A stretch of 64,000 bases of DNA, from the NCBI GenBank assembly GCA_030348875.1, contig JAUCEP010000002.1, positions 3,675,001 through 3,739,000 on the forward strand, written 5' to 3'. This document shows positions 9,853 through 19,095 of the stretch, piece by piece. Under the pieces are notes generated by a model, which worked only from the letters and a program-made list of their open reading frames with translations, did no database searches and was not told the origin of the DNA. Both the position numbers and the translations under genes were made by a program. Positions within the stretch are counted from its first letter, which is position 1, and the number at the start of each line of letters is the position of its first letter. The DNA is from Ureibacillus composti (GTDB lineage Bacteria; Bacillota; Bacilli; Bacillales_A; Planococcaceae).

Positions 9853-10600
9853 CTACTTGCCCTCCTCCTAACAAACTAAGCACATTTAATATGCGTTGGA
9901 AAAAAGTTTGGCGCCTGTCATCACGATAGATTTCATTAAAGTACTCTCCATCTTTTATAAACAAAACACGATCACAAAAACTTGCTGCTATTGGATCATG
10001 CGTAACCATGACTATTGTCGAACGTCTCTCTTTATTAATTTTACTTAGTAAATCTAACACCTCTTTAGAATTGTTGGAATCTAGGTTTCCTGTCGGTTCA
10101 TCTGCTAAAATAATGTTAGGTTCGTGAATTAATGCCCTTGCAATTGCAGTGCGTTGCGCCTGTCCACCGGAAATTTCGTTGGGACGCTTATATAAAAATG
10201 AATGTAATCCTAATTTCTCCACTAATCCCTTTAATCGTTCCTCCATCACATCTACTGGTTGTTGATCTAAAGTTAGTGGTAGTACAATATTTTCTTCTAC
10301 TGTAAGTGTTGGTAAAAGATTAAAGTCTTGGAACACAAACCCTAGCTGTCTTCGACGAAAATAAGCTAGCTCCGTTTTACTTAAAAAATGTGGCGTAATG
10401 CCATTTAATATAATCTCACCTGAAGTTGGTTGGTCAATTGTGGAAATTAAATTAAGTAAAGTCGTCTTCCCACTACCTGAAGGACCCATCACAGCAATAA
10501 ATTGCCCTCTTTCAACTTCAAAGCTTAGTTGATTTAACGCACGATGTGTTACTTTTCCTTCATAAACCTTTGTTACATCCTTCAATTGTAAAATTGGCAT
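9824..10600 (-). CDS. BceA-type ABC transporter ATP-binding protein
   Basis: A 258-residue ABC ATPase with Walker A GPSGSGKTT, Q-loop in FVFQDFNLLPT, signature ISGGQAQR and Walker B IILADEPTGNLDS. It belongs to the MacB/LolD-like branch used by Bce-type detoxification modules and energises the overlapping permease. The C-terminal RRQTFFQRILNVLSLLGGG tail is typical of BceA proteins. The gene sits 22 bp after the kinase gene and shares its transcript; the 29-bp overlap with the permease gene suggests translational coupling. Confidence 0.92.
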   Translation of the reverse strand: MPILQLKDVTKVYEGKVTHRALNQLSFEVERGQFIAVMGPSGSGKTTLLNLISTIDQPTSGEIILNGITPHFLSKTELAYFRRRQLGFVFQDFNLLPTLTVEENIVLPLTLDQQPVDVMEERLKGLVEKLGLHSFLYKRPNEISGGQAQRTAIARALIHEPNIILADEPTGNLDSNNSKEVLDLLSKINKERRSTIVMVTHDPIAASFCDRVLFIKDGEYFNEIYRDDRRQTFFQRILNVLSLLGGGQVGDLTSIRLP

Positions 10601-10622
10601 GATTGATCCCTCATTTAATCTG

Positions 10623-11603
10623 TTATTTAAATATTAGTGTGATGGTTGTTCCAACTCCAACTCGTGAGGTAATGTTTAATTCGTGATTTAACTTTTCACA
10701 TATTTCTTTTGCTAAAAATAACCCCATACCAGTAGACTCTCCAGTTTTCCGACCATTTTCTCCTGTAAAGAATGGTTTGGTCACTCGTGAAATATCAGAT
10801 TGTGGTATGCCAATTCCTTCATCCTTGATCGTTAGTGTTATAGAAGAATCGGTTTTTTCGGCAAAAAATAATACCTTTTTATTTGGTTCAAATGTATATT
10901 TAACTGCATTCGTTACAAATTGTCCTAATACGAACCTTAACCATTTTGAATCACTTGCCACAATAAGATCTTCATCAATTTTCGTTTCTGGGAACACCCG
11001 ATGTGTAATAAATAAACGCTTGTTCTCATTGATTGTTGCATTCACTATTTGTTTCAGATGAACTTGCTCAACTTGCATATCTTCCTCAAAATTTTCAAGT
11101 CTTGCGTTCATCAAGACCATCTCAATCCCTCTTTTAAGACGATCCACTTCTTCTTGAACACTTTTTTTATCAAGAGGATCTCCCTCCTGTAATAGTAATT
11201 CTAGTACTGAAATCGGAGTTTTCATTTGATGGATCCATTGATTTAAAAATTGATCATGTCTATTTTTCACTGCATATAATGTTTGCACCTCATGTTGATA
11301 TAATCGGTACAATTCATGAAAGTAGTCCTCAGTCTGGGAATGTTCTGGTGACTTCGCATTTTTCTGTAAAGCGTCTTCCATGGAATTTGGTAAGTGTACA
11401 ATTCGATTTAAGTAATTCTTTCGCATAATAAAACGCGCAGCCAAGAACGAAGTAATTAACACAATGCTAATTACAACAGAATAAACAGCTGTATCAATAT
11501 TTCGAAAACCATCTAACCAATAAAGAGATAATATGAACAAAACAACGATTAGTTCAAAAATTACAAATGAAATGTTTTCTTTTATAAAAAGCCGTAAACT
11601 CAT
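10623..11603 (-). CDS. BceS-type intramembrane-sensing histidine kinase
   Basis: A 326-residue histidine kinase with two N-terminal membrane helices (about residues 13-30 and 38-58) joined by only a few extracellular residues. It has no HAMP and no sensor domain, which defines the intramembrane-sensing BceS class. The phospho-acceptor histidine is in NQWIHQMKTPISVLE, and the ATPase domain shows the N box (FVTNAVKYTF), DEGIGIP and STGMGLFLAKE. Such kinases are told of peptide flux by the BceAB transporter rather than binding drug themselves. The response-regulator gene directly upstream shares a base with this gene's ATG. Confidence 0.92.
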   Translation of the reverse strand: MSLRLFIKENISFVIFELIVVLFILSLYWLDGFRNIDTAVYSVVISIVLITSFLAARFIMRKNYLNRIVHLPNSMEDALQKNAKSPEHSQTEDYFHELYRLYQHEVQTLYAVKNRHDQFLNQWIHQMKTPISVLELLLQEGDPLDKKSVQEEVDRLKRGIEMVLMNARLENFEEDMQVEQVHLKQIVNATINENKRLFITHRVFPETKIDEDLIVASDSKWLRFVLGQFVTNAVKYTFEPNKKVLFFAEKTDSSITLTIKDEGIGIPQSDISRVTKPFFTGENGRKTGESTGMGLFLAKEICEKLNHELNITSRVGVGTTITLIFK

Positions 11604-12307
11604 TACATTTCCTCCGCACTTAAGATAAACCTATAACCCGCTCCACGTACGGTTTCAATGACAGAAACAACTCCATAATCCGCCAGCTTTTTTCGAACCC
11701 TTGTCATGTTCACATTTAAAGTATTTTCATCGACAAAGGCTTGGTCATCCCACAGTTCCTCTAATAGCTTTTCTCTTGGAACGACCTTTGGGGATTCACT
11801 TAGTAAAAGCTCTAAAATAGTACATTCTTTTTTCTGTAACGGAATAACATCATCCTTCAGGTGTAACTCCATTCTTTCAAGGTAAAGTGTTAATTGCCCT
11901 ACCTTAACTGTCCTCTCCTCTAGTCTTACTGAGTACTCCCCATAAGTTCTCCTTAAATGGCTTTTGATTTTCGCTAGAACAATCTCATAATTAAACGGTT
12001 TTGTAATAAAGTCATCGCCGCCATTTTCTAATGCGAAGATTTGGTCCATTTCTCCAGATCGTGCGGATATAAAGATAATTGGACAAGTTGTGTGTTGACG
12101 AAGCTGTCGACACCAGTAATACCCATCATAGGAAGGTAAATTAATATCTAGTAAAACAATATGAGGGTCAAAGGCTATACACTCTTCGATAATTCCTTCA
12201 AAATTTTGTACAACTTCAACCTCATATTGATATTTCCTTAAAGTATCTGCTAATAATGTTGCGATTTTCATATCATCTTCAACGATAAATATTCGTGTAT
12301 TTTCCAT
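11603..12307 (-). CDS. BceR-type response regulator (OmpR family)
   Basis: Receiver domain (about residues 1-115; acidic pocket EDD, phospho-acceptor Asp in HIVLLDINLP, conserved Lys in ITKPFN) plus a C-terminal winged helix (about 135-230) with the family ending VRGAGYRFIL. First gene of the four-gene Bce module, so it probably controls its own transporter genes. Two ATGs are possible; the GAGGTGG site lies seven bases before the one at 12307 and abuts the one at 12313, so the former is chosen. No clear BceR-type operator is recognised upstream. Confidence 0.9.
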   Translation of the reverse strand: MENTRIFIVEDDMKIATLLADTLRKYQYEVEVVQNFEGIIEECIAFDPHIVLLDINLPSYDGYYWCRQLRQHTTCPIIFISARSGEMDQIFALENGGDDFITKPFNYEIVLAKIKSHLRRTYGEYSVRLEERTVKVGQLTLYLERMELHLKDDVIPLQKKECTILELLLSESPKVVPREKLLEELWDDQAFVDENTLNVNMTRVRKKLADYGVVSVIETVRGAGYRFILSAEEM

Positions 12308-12629
12308 TTTCATTCCACCTCTTCAGCTTTGAAAAGTTCATGCTAATTGTAACAGATTATAAGAATATTACGTGATACCTACGCACTCATCTTTTTTAAG
12401 AACTTTTCAAAACAGAGCCGCAAGCATGCATCTTCCACTTTTAAAAACAAAATTTCATTAATAAATGCCGTTAAAACCCAATCACACCTCATATTTCACC
12501 GCCACCATTGGCTAAAAAATAATTATCTAAAAATTTCTGATTTCATATTGACGAACACCAACTGTTATAATACAATGTAATTAATCAATTCAGTAATATA
12601 ACAGATTGTCCAGAAGGAGGGGCTCCACA
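12308..12629. other. Divergent intergenic region between bce module and yhfH
   Basis: About 320 bp without a gene. It carries the start signals of the Bce module to the left (a TATAAT near 12356 on the minus strand lacks a good -35 box) and an extended -10 for yhfH to the right. No long repeat is seen. Confidence 0.5.
12563..12571 (+). promoter_or_regulatory. Extended -10 promoter of yhfH
   Basis: TG at 12563-12564, one base, then TATAAT at 12566-12571 forms an extended -10 element about 60 bp before the yhfH start. There is no convincing -35 box at 17 bp. Confidence 0.5.
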
Positions 12630-12755
12630 ATGTTAGAGAATGTAGTTGAATTCTTCAAAAACTTACCTGAAAAAGTTTGTGTTCAATGCGGTGATAAAAT
12701 CGAAGAGCAAAGTGAATGCTACAGCAACACTTGTGATAAATGTAACTCTTTATAA
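12630..12755 (+). CDS. yhfH: YhfH family small zinc-finger-like protein
   Basis: A 41-residue protein with a strong AGGAGG site ten bases before the ATG. The pattern EFFKNLPEKVCVQCGDKIEEQ followed by a second Cys pair (TCDKC) is the YhfH family signature: two CxxC pairs that could bind one zinc ion. The function of the family is unknown. It has its own extended -10 promoter and is followed by a strong terminator, so it is an independent monocistronic gene. Too short for many gene finders, but start signal, family pattern and terminator agree. Confidence 0.85.
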   Translation: MLENVVEFFKNLPEKVCVQCGDKIEEQSECYSNTCDKCNSL

Positions 12756-12850
12756 TCGGTTTTATTATTATTGATGACTATGCTTATTTAAATCGCCAAC
12801 AACTCTTGATTTCAACAAGATGAACCTATAATTAAATTGCTTACATGTAA

Positions 12851-12887
12851 AATCCTCAAAGCACGCTCATGCTTTGAGGATTCTTTT
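12851..12887. terminator. Bidirectional intrinsic terminator
   Basis: A perfect 13-bp stem (AATCCTCAAAGCA) with a six-base loop, then CTTTTT. It lies between the convergent yhfH and YtkA-like lipoprotein genes and can serve both. Confidence 0.9.
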
Positions 12888-13417
12888 TAATGCGAGGAAT
12901 GTTCTCCTTCACTTTCTGTATTCATTTCGGAATGGTCATCTGTACTAGTGTGTTCTTCCATCTTTTCCACTGTATCGCTGCCTTCGTCTTCAATGACTTT
13001 ACTCATATCCGGGTTCCCAGCAATAATTTGTTGCTTCGGCATTGTGTGCATACCGCGCGCAGTTGTGTGAGCAAACATATAATAAACGCCGTCATGATCG
13101 AAAGTTATTTCTGCTTTATAAACACCATCTTCATCTAGCTTGCCTTCCAACATTTGAGCAGCATCACGATGTCCGGATTCCCAAACTTCGAATTTAACAG
13201 ATTCAGCATCATTAATATTTTCATCATTTTGTGTTACATGCGCTGCTAGTTCAACCGTTTCGTTGACCGCTACTTTCTCAGGTGTTAAGATGTCAACTTT
13301 TACTTCTAACGCCGAAATATCTACCGGTTCATCATTTGTATCGATCTCTGGTTCATTTGAAGAACATCCTAAAAGGAATAGCGGCACTGCTATTAAACTA
13401 ACTAACCACTTTTTCAT
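12887..13417 (-). CDS. YtkA-like (FixH-related) lipoprotein
   Basis: A 176-residue lipoprotein: basic start, hydrophobic helix, then the lipobox LLGC with Cys18. Residues about 35-130 form a YtkA-like immunoglobulin-type domain (VDILTPEKVAVNETVEL to DHDGVYYMFAHTTARGMHTMPKQQ), with His and Met residues in HTTARGMHTM. The C-terminal tail is acidic and His-rich (DDHSEMN, EGEHSSH) and could bind metal. It is the last gene of an operon with a two-component system and a beta-propeller lipoprotein, immediately after the kinase gene (no gap). A role as an extracytoplasmic partner or target of that system is my inference. Confidence 0.8.
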   Translation of the reverse strand: MKKWLVSLIAVPLFLLGCSSNEPEIDTNDEPVDISALEVKVDILTPEKVAVNETVELAAHVTQNDENINDAESVKFEVWESGHRDAAQMLEGKLDEDGVYKAEITFDHDGVYYMFAHTTARGMHTMPKQQIIAGNPDMSKVIEDEGSDTVEKMEEHTSTDDHSEMNTESEGEHSSH

Positions 13418-14809
13418 TTATATTTCCTCCATACATGGTATTGTAATTGTTACGATTGTACCTTTTCCTACCTCGCTTACTATTGCTAGCTTACCATTAT
13501 GTTGTGTGACGAGTTGATCTACAATGCTTAACCCTAGCCCACTTCCACCGTCTGCACGGCTTCTTGCTTTATTTACACGATAAAACCTCTCGGTAATATG
13601 GGGTAAATCTTCTGATGGAATACCAATTCCATTATCGGCAATTTCAATCACTGCCTCTTCCTTCATTATTTTAGTCATTATGTTAACTTTTGAACCTACC
13701 ATTGAATAACGGATTGCATTTTCAATGACATTGATAAAAATTTGCTTTAATTTTTCTTCATTGGCAAGGACAATAATATTTTCATCTAATGAAACGCTTA
13801 GTGTCATTTTCTTATTTTCTGCTTGCTGTTCTAATAGTTTTACAGAATCTCTAACTGTTTCAGCTAATACAATTGGGTATAGTTTTAGATCCTCTATATT
13901 GTTTTTAGACCTTGCGAGCTGAAATATTTCATTCGTTAGTCTTTCCATTCTGTTTGCTTCACGAACAATTAACTCCATCGCCTCTTCCCGCTCTTTTCCT
14001 TCGACGAAGTTATTTTGAATGGCTTCACTATACCCTTTTACATAACTAATTGGTGTTCTCAGCTCATGGGAAACAGTCGCAAGAAACGTTCTTTGTTCCT
14101 CATCTTCTCTCTGAATTTCAGCAGCCATTTCATTAAATGCAACCGAAAGCTTTCCAATCTCATCTTTTGATGTAACACTAACCCGAGTTTCATAATTTCG
14201 CTGAGACATCTTTTCAACCGCTTCATGTAATTCATTTAAAGGTTTCATAAGGAGTTGAATCCCTTTACGGACGAAATATCCTACGACAATAGCAAATAGT
14301 AAGACACTACTAATAAGAATGATTACTTCCTTTTTCGGAAGCTCACTTATTTTCGCTAATGGGTAATAAAGATACAATATCCCTTCTAAACGATCTTGAT
14401 CAGTTAGCGGTAAGATAACGGAAATGACTTGTCGATCAAATCTCTTTTCATATCCTATTTTGGTAATATAATCTCCCTGTAATAATTGCTTTCGTTCATC
14501 AGTACCAATCAATGTGTCGTAATCTATTTCAAACGGCAAACAGGCACTTAACTCTTTAGGATTGCGAACGGCAAACACTTTGTAATTTGAAAACAGATTA
14601 TACTGATCAACCTTGTCAACAAGTTCATCCGTCACTTTCCCACCTGTGTACATTGTTTGTAGATTTTCTCCTACCTCCACCATCGATTCTTTCGTATGTT
14701 CTACATACAATTGCTCATAAATGATATCTGTAAAGACATACATAAACGCAATGGTAATAAATAAAAAGACGAGGATTAATGCCCATATTTTAATTGATAA
14801 TTTCTTCAT
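13418..14809 (-). CDS. HAMP-domain sensor histidine kinase
   Basis: A 463-residue membrane kinase: TM1 about residues 9-28, extracytoplasmic sensor about 29-160, TM2 about 161-180, HAMP to about 235, then the dimerisation/phospho-acceptor motif ATVSHELRTPISYVKGY and the ATPase domain (N box FINVIENAIRYS, G boxes DNGIGIP and GGSGLGLSIV). The sensor domain carries one Cys (SACLP) and no recognised ligand-binding fold. The gene overlaps the regulator gene by four bases, the usual sign of coupled translation. Signal unknown; the two lipoproteins encoded in the same operon are the best clue. Confidence 0.88.
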   Translation of the reverse strand: MKKLSIKIWALILVFLFITIAFMYVFTDIIYEQLYVEHTKESMVEVGENLQTMYTGGKVTDELVDKVDQYNLFSNYKVFAVRNPKELSACLPFEIDYDTLIGTDERKQLLQGDYITKIGYEKRFDRQVISVILPLTDQDRLEGILYLYYPLAKISELPKKEVIILISSVLLFAIVVGYFVRKGIQLLMKPLNELHEAVEKMSQRNYETRVSVTSKDEIGKLSVAFNEMAAEIQREDEEQRTFLATVSHELRTPISYVKGYSEAIQNNFVEGKEREEAMELIVREANRMERLTNEIFQLARSKNNIEDLKLYPIVLAETVRDSVKLLEQQAENKKMTLSVSLDENIIVLANEEKLKQIFINVIENAIRYSMVGSKVNIMTKIMKEEAVIEIADNGIGIPSEDLPHITERFYRVNKARSRADGGSGLGLSIVDQLVTQHNGKLAIVSEVGKGTIVTITIPCMEEI

Positions 14810-15498
14810 TTAATTCTTTCAAAGCGATAGCCAATACCCCATACAGTTTGTATGTAATCGCTTGCTTCCTTTGATTCTTTTGCAAGTTTTAAACGTAGCG
14901 TCTTAATATGAGTATCAACCGTTCTTGTCCCACCTGCATATTCCATATCCCAAACTCGTTCTAAAAGTTGCTCCCTTGAATATACGATATCTGGATTTTT
15001 CACAAATAAATATAAAAGTTCAAATTCCTTTAATGTTAATGGGATATGTTGATTACTCACAAAGGCTTTTCTAGATACTTCATCAATCTTAATTGGACCA
15101 AACTCAATTGTTTTATGATTTATTTGTGTATCACTCTTTCCAGTTCGTCTTAAAACTGCTGCTATTCTTGCGACAAGTTCACTTGCTGTAAATGGCTTTA
15201 CGATGTAATCGTCCCCACCAATGGTTAAACCCTTTACTTTGTCATCGTTAGCGTCACGTGCTGTTAAGAAGATAACGGGAACAGAGGAGATTTTTCTTAT
15301 ATTTTCGCAAACAACAAATCCATCTTCCCCTGGCATCATCACATCTAATAACACAAGATCGATATCTTCATTAAATATTGTATTGTAAGCCTCTTCACCA
15401 TTTGAAGCAGTATATGTCTTAAAGTTATATTTTGATAGAATCATTTTAACTAAATTACGCATGTCTTTTTCATCATCAACGATTAATATAGTCGTCAT
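14806..15498 (-). CDS. OmpR family response regulator
   Basis: A 230-residue receiver plus winged-helix regulator. The receiver has DDEKDM, phospho-acceptor Asp in DLVLLDVMMPGEDG, Thr in FLTARD and Lys in IVKPFTASEL. The DNA-binding domain runs from about residue 130 with DTHIKTLRLKL and the ending TVWGIGYRF. The partner kinase lies four bases overlapping downstream and the propeller lipoprotein gene overlaps upstream, so all four genes are read as one unit. Its target genes are unknown; self-regulation is likely but not shown. Confidence 0.9.
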   Translation of the reverse strand: MTTILIVDDEKDMRNLVKMILSKYNFKTYTASNGEEAYNTIFNEDIDLVLLDVMMPGEDGFVVCENIRKISSVPVIFLTARDANDDKVKGLTIGGDDYIVKPFTASELVARIAAVLRRTGKSDTQINHKTIEFGPIKIDEVSRKAFVSNQHIPLTLKEFELLYLFVKNPDIVYSREQLLERVWDMEYAGGTRTVDTHIKTLRLKLAKESKEASDYIQTVWGIGYRFERIK

Positions 15499-16454
15499 GT
15501 CCCTACCTCCCTAACTAATAATTGAAAAGGTCCTTTATTCGTCTCTATTTGTTTTTCTATTTTTCCGTTGCGTATGAAGTACACTTTACTATCATCGTAA
15601 CCAGCTACAACTATTTGGTCCCTTATATAGGTAACAGAAAAAGGATTAGCACCAACTTCGATGTGCCACAAAACCTCACCCGATAAATTCGTTACAACTA
15701 ATTCATTCGATCCATGGTTTACAATATAAACTTCATGATCACTTTTGGCAAAACCAATAGGCATAAAGGCTGCTTCTAGAACACCTATATTTTTTCCAGT
15801 GTGTAAATCATAAATATCAACTGTTTGGTTTGGCTGACTTCCTTCCCCATGTCCTCCAATCCAAATGGAATTGTTTTCAGGAACAACGACAATGCCATTT
15901 GAGGACTTATCGATCTCCCACTTTTGTTCAACTTCTAACGTTTTCATATTTAGAACAGATAGAACAGTATCTTTATAGTTTACAACATATAATTTCCCAT
16001 CATGTGATGCCATAGACATTGGATAATTCCCCAATTTTGTTTGGTTTAATTTTTTCCCATTTAGGTCATAGCTCGTAACGGTATTATTAGCGCTGTTAGT
16101 TATAAAAAACAATTGGTTCTCTTTGTCATAATAGGCATTTGTCGTACCTACTCCTGTTTCAATTGTTGCCTTCTTTTTCCCATTAGAAAGCTGATATAGG
16201 TCAGCTTCATTTAGTTCATGTCCATACATTAAAATTTGATCTTTTTGAATTAAGACAGCCCCAGTATAAGCCTTTTCAAATTTCCATGTGGCAATCTTAT
16301 CTCCTGAAGGATCGTAAAAGCTAACAGCTGGTTCCACAATATTTACAGCGCCGACAAAGGATTGATGATGATTAATAGGAGTAAAACCTTTTTCGGAACA
16401 CCCTGTCAAAACTATAAGTATTGCAAGGAGTATAAAGACTTTTCTATCCTTCAC
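15495..16454 (-). CDS. YncE-like beta-propeller lipoprotein
   Basis: A lipoprotein of about 319 residues: lipobox LTGC with Cys19 after a hydrophobic helix, then repeated four-stranded units (IYDLHTGKNIGVLEAA, YDLNGKKLNQTKLG) of a YVTN/YncE-type propeller, probably exposed on the outer face of the membrane. A GGAGGTGAT site precedes several candidate starts; the GTG at 16454 has the best spacing, while the ATG at 16463 is too close. First gene of the operon with the regulator, kinase and YtkA-like lipoprotein. Binding partner unknown; it might supply or sense the signal for the kinase. Confidence 0.78.
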   Translation of the reverse strand: MKDRKVFILLAILIVLTGCSEKGFTPINHHQSFVGAVNIVEPAVSFYDPSGDKIATWKFEKAYTGAVLIQKDQILMYGHELNEADLYQLSNGKKKATIETGVGTTNAYYDKENQLFFITNSANNTVTSYDLNGKKLNQTKLGNYPMSMASHDGKLYVVNYKDTVLSVLNMKTLEVEQKWEIDKSSNGIVVVPENNSIWIGGHGEGSQPNQTVDIYDLHTGKNIGVLEAAFMPIGFAKSDHEVYIVNHGSNELVVTNLSGEVLWHIEVGANPFSVTYIRDQIVVAGYDDSKVYFIRNGKIEKQIETNKGPFQLLVREVGT

Positions 16455-16605
16455 TATGGTCATCACCTCCAAAACCTATCATACTGCAAAAATGTGAAGT
16501 TTAAATGAAACAATTAGTAAAATAAGTGAACTTAGTAAAGCGGAGGAGGTGAAGTGTCCCGAGCAGCTAGACCACTGCTCAAACTTCGAAATTTTATACT
16601 ATACA

Positions 16606-16641
16606 AAAAAATAGCCCTAAAAGCTCTTTTGCTTTTAGGGT
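16606..16641 (-). terminator. Intrinsic terminator of hemY
   Basis: Minus-strand hairpin CCCTAAAAGC / GCTTTTAGGG (16615-16640) begins two bases after the hemY stop codon and is followed by TATTTTTTT. It ends the hemEHY transcript. Confidence 0.88.
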
Positions 16642-18066
16642 CTATAATTTATTAGAGATTAATTGGCGTTCTGTAATATTTTCGATTAATTGAAGTGCGG
16701 CATTTCTTCCCTGTGTAACACAATCGGGTACACTAATGCCATCATATGAACTGCCAACTAGCATCACTTGAGGAAATTCATGTTGAATCTCGTCCTTCAC
16801 CTGTTGCATCCGTCCGTCATGTCCTACCGTATATTGTGGCATTGACTGCTTCCAACGCGAAACATTCGTAAATTCTGGTGAACTAGTTATTCCGAGTGCT
16901 TTTTCTAAATCATTTCGGACAGTTCGCTCAATATCTTCATCAGATAATTCTACGATTGCTTCATCTCCAACGCGTCCAATATAAGCACGTAGTAAATCAT
17001 ACCCTGGTGGTGCTACATTATTCCATTTGTGATTCAACCATGTACATGTAGTGATGGATAAATCACTATTTCTGGAAACGAAAAAATTTAGAGCGTCTTT
17101 ATATCTATTTTCGCCATTTTGTTTAAATGCCATCGTCACAGTAGCAATTGTTGAGTAATTCATGTTAGGTATGTCTTCTAAAAGCCCATCCTTTTGAAAA
17201 ATGTCCTTCGTTACATTAAATGGCGTTGTCATAATCACTGCGTCGCATTTTATAGGCGCAATATGATTCGAGTGAATTTTTACAGAACCATCATTTAAAT
17301 TTTCAATTGCTTCGACTTTAATTCCCTTTAATATAGAACTTGGGTGTAATTGCTTTTCCAATTCCTCTACTAAAGTCTCAAGCCCATTTTTAAAAGTGTT
17401 ATACGTCTCCACATGCTCTTTTGCAATTGATTTGCCAGATTTATTTATTCCAAGAATTAAACTTCGATACTGTTTCTCTAATTGAAAGAACTGTGGGAAC
17501 ATCGAGCGAATACTTAGATGATCAATATCTCCTGCAAATGTACCAGCAAGAATTGGTTCAACTAAATTTTCAACTACCTCTTTCCCAAAACGACGTCGAA
17601 AGAAATCACCTATTGGCTCGTCAGTTTGTTCTTTCGTTTTAGGTAATAAAAGATCACCAACAGCTCTAATTTTACCAGTTAATGAAAGTAATCCGGATGT
17701 AATGAATGAGGAGACTTCAAGTGACCCACCGAACATTATACCGTTTGGAATCGGGTACAATTGACTACCAACTGCAACGTAGGTTTGCCCTTTGTTGTTA
17801 TTAACTAACTGTTGTTCTATTCCTAAATCACTCGCCAACTCCTGCACACTGTTTGAGTAGTCTAAAAAAGATTCAGGACCACGATCGATGATAAATCCAT
17901 CTTTTCTTAAAGTTTGAATTTTACCACCCAACCGTAATGAAGACTCTATTAATACAACATCGATTGGCAAATTTTTCAGTTGTGCTTCCTTTTGTAAATA
18001 GAATGCCGCCGTTAAACCGGTAATTCCACCACCTATAACGGCAACTTTTCGTCTAGTCAAAGTCAC
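16642..18066 (-). CDS. hemY: Coproporphyrinogen III oxidase / protoporphyrinogen oxidase (HemY/CgoX)
   Basis: FAD-dependent oxidase of the HemY family. In Gram-positive bacteria this enzyme converts coproporphyrinogen III to coproporphyrin III, the step before iron insertion by HemH in the coproporphyrin-dependent heme path. The FAD-binding GGGITGLTAAFYLQ motif is at the N-terminus, followed by LGGKIQT and RGPESFL; the C-terminal GSSYDGISVPDCVTQGR segment closes the FAD site. Several starts overlap the GAGGTGATG site; the GTG at 18066 has workable spacing, the GTG at 18078 and ATG at 18075 do not. It follows hemH by about 20 bp and ends at a terminator. Confidence 0.93.
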   Translation of the reverse strand: MTLTRRKVAVIGGGITGLTAAFYLQKEAQLKNLPIDVVLIESSLRLGGKIQTLRKDGFIIDRGPESFLDYSNSVQELASDLGIEQQLVNNNKGQTYVAVGSQLYPIPNGIMFGGSLEVSSFITSGLLSLTGKIRAVGDLLLPKTKEQTDEPIGDFFRRRFGKEVVENLVEPILAGTFAGDIDHLSIRSMFPQFFQLEKQYRSLILGINKSGKSIAKEHVETYNTFKNGLETLVEELEKQLHPSSILKGIKVEAIENLNDGSVKIHSNHIAPIKCDAVIMTTPFNVTKDIFQKDGLLEDIPNMNYSTIATVTMAFKQNGENRYKDALNFFVSRNSDLSITTCTWLNHKWNNVAPPGYDLLRAYIGRVGDEAIVELSDEDIERTVRNDLEKALGITSSPEFTNVSRWKQSMPQYTVGHDGRMQQVKDEIQHEFPQVMLVGSSYDGISVPDCVTQGRNAALQLIENITERQLISNKL

Positions 18067-18085
18067 CCTCACCATCACCTCTAAG

Positions 18086-19018
18086 TTATTCTGCTAGCTT
18101 TTTATCGATCGCATCCACCATCGCATCAATAAATAAAGGATGTGTATTAGGCATTGGCGGACGACGATAATTCGCTCCAAGTTCTTCACATACTATTCTA
18201 CATTCATAGTCATTATCATAAAGAACTTCTAAATGTTCTGTGACAAACCCTACTGGTGTGTAAACAAACGAACGGAACCCTTTTTCTTCATAAAGGTCTC
18301 TTGTTAAATCTTGAACATCTGGTCCAAGCCAAGGTTCTGGAGTTTGTCCAGCCGATTGCCAGCCTACTTCCACATTTTCAATACCCGTTGCTTCTTGAAT
18401 TAAACGAGCTGTTTCGATTAATTGTTCCTCATATGGGTCCCCAGCTAATTTGATTTTTTCTGGTAAGGAGTGATTTGAAACGATTAGACAAGCTTTTTCT
18501 CGTTCTTCATCCGACATTTCAGCAAATGCGTTGTTAACAACTTGTTTCCAATATTCGATGAATTTTGGTTGATCGTACCAAGCTTCAACAGATGTGATTT
18601 TCATAGAGCTTCCTAATTTTTCAGCTGCTTCTTTAACACGTCCGTTATAAGATTTAATTGAGAATGTAGAGAAGTGTGGTGCAAGAACAATCGTTACCGC
18701 TTCTGTAATTCCATCCTTCACCATTGCTTCAACTGCATCTTCAATAAACGGATCAATATGTTTTAATCCGATGTATAATTTATATTCAACTTCATCTTGT
18801 ACTTCGTTTAAACGTTCACAAAGTGCCCGAGCTTGTTTTTTTGTCATCTCTGCTAGAGGCGAAATTCCACCAATTGCTTTATATCGGCTTTTTAAATCTT
18901 CTAAATGCTCTTCAGATGGCTTACGTCCGTGACGAATATGTGTATAATATCTTTCAATATCTTCTTCTTTATATGGCGTTCCATATGCCATGACTAATAG
19001 TCCACGTACTGGTTTCAT
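18086..19018 (-). CDS. hemH: Ferrochelatase / coproporphyrin III ferrochelatase (HemH/CpfC)
   Basis: Inserts ferrous iron into coproporphyrin III (or protoporphyrin IX). The 310-residue length equals that of the B. subtilis enzyme, and the metal-binding residues fall at the same places: His in [10 protein letters not shown] (about residue 183) and Glu in TEHLEVLYD (about 264). No [2Fe-2S] cysteine tail, as in other Bacillus-type soluble enzymes. Preceded by a GAGGTGAAAAC ribosome-binding site. It lies between hemE and hemY; the 283-bp gap to hemE holds a small tandem repeat, so hemH may also have its own promoter. Confidence 0.95.
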   Translation of the reverse strand: MKPVRGLLVMAYGTPYKEEDIERYYTHIRHGRKPSEEHLEDLKSRYKAIGGISPLAEMTKKQARALCERLNEVQDEVEYKLYIGLKHIDPFIEDAVEAMVKDGITEAVTIVLAPHFSTFSIKSYNGRVKEAAEKLGSSMKITSVEAWYDQPKFIEYWKQVVNNAFAEMSDEEREKACLIVSNHSLPEKIKLAGDPYEEQLIETARLIQEATGIENVEVGWQSAGQTPEPWLGPDVQDLTRDLYEEKGFRSFVYTPVGFVTEHLEVLYDNDYECRIVCEELGANYRRPPMPNTHPLFIDAMVDAIDKKLAE

Positions 19019-19095
19019 GTTTTCACCTCAAAAATTAATTATTAGAAGACATATCTCTGCCAAGAACTGTACAAAGTATAAAAACGCCACTTTTT

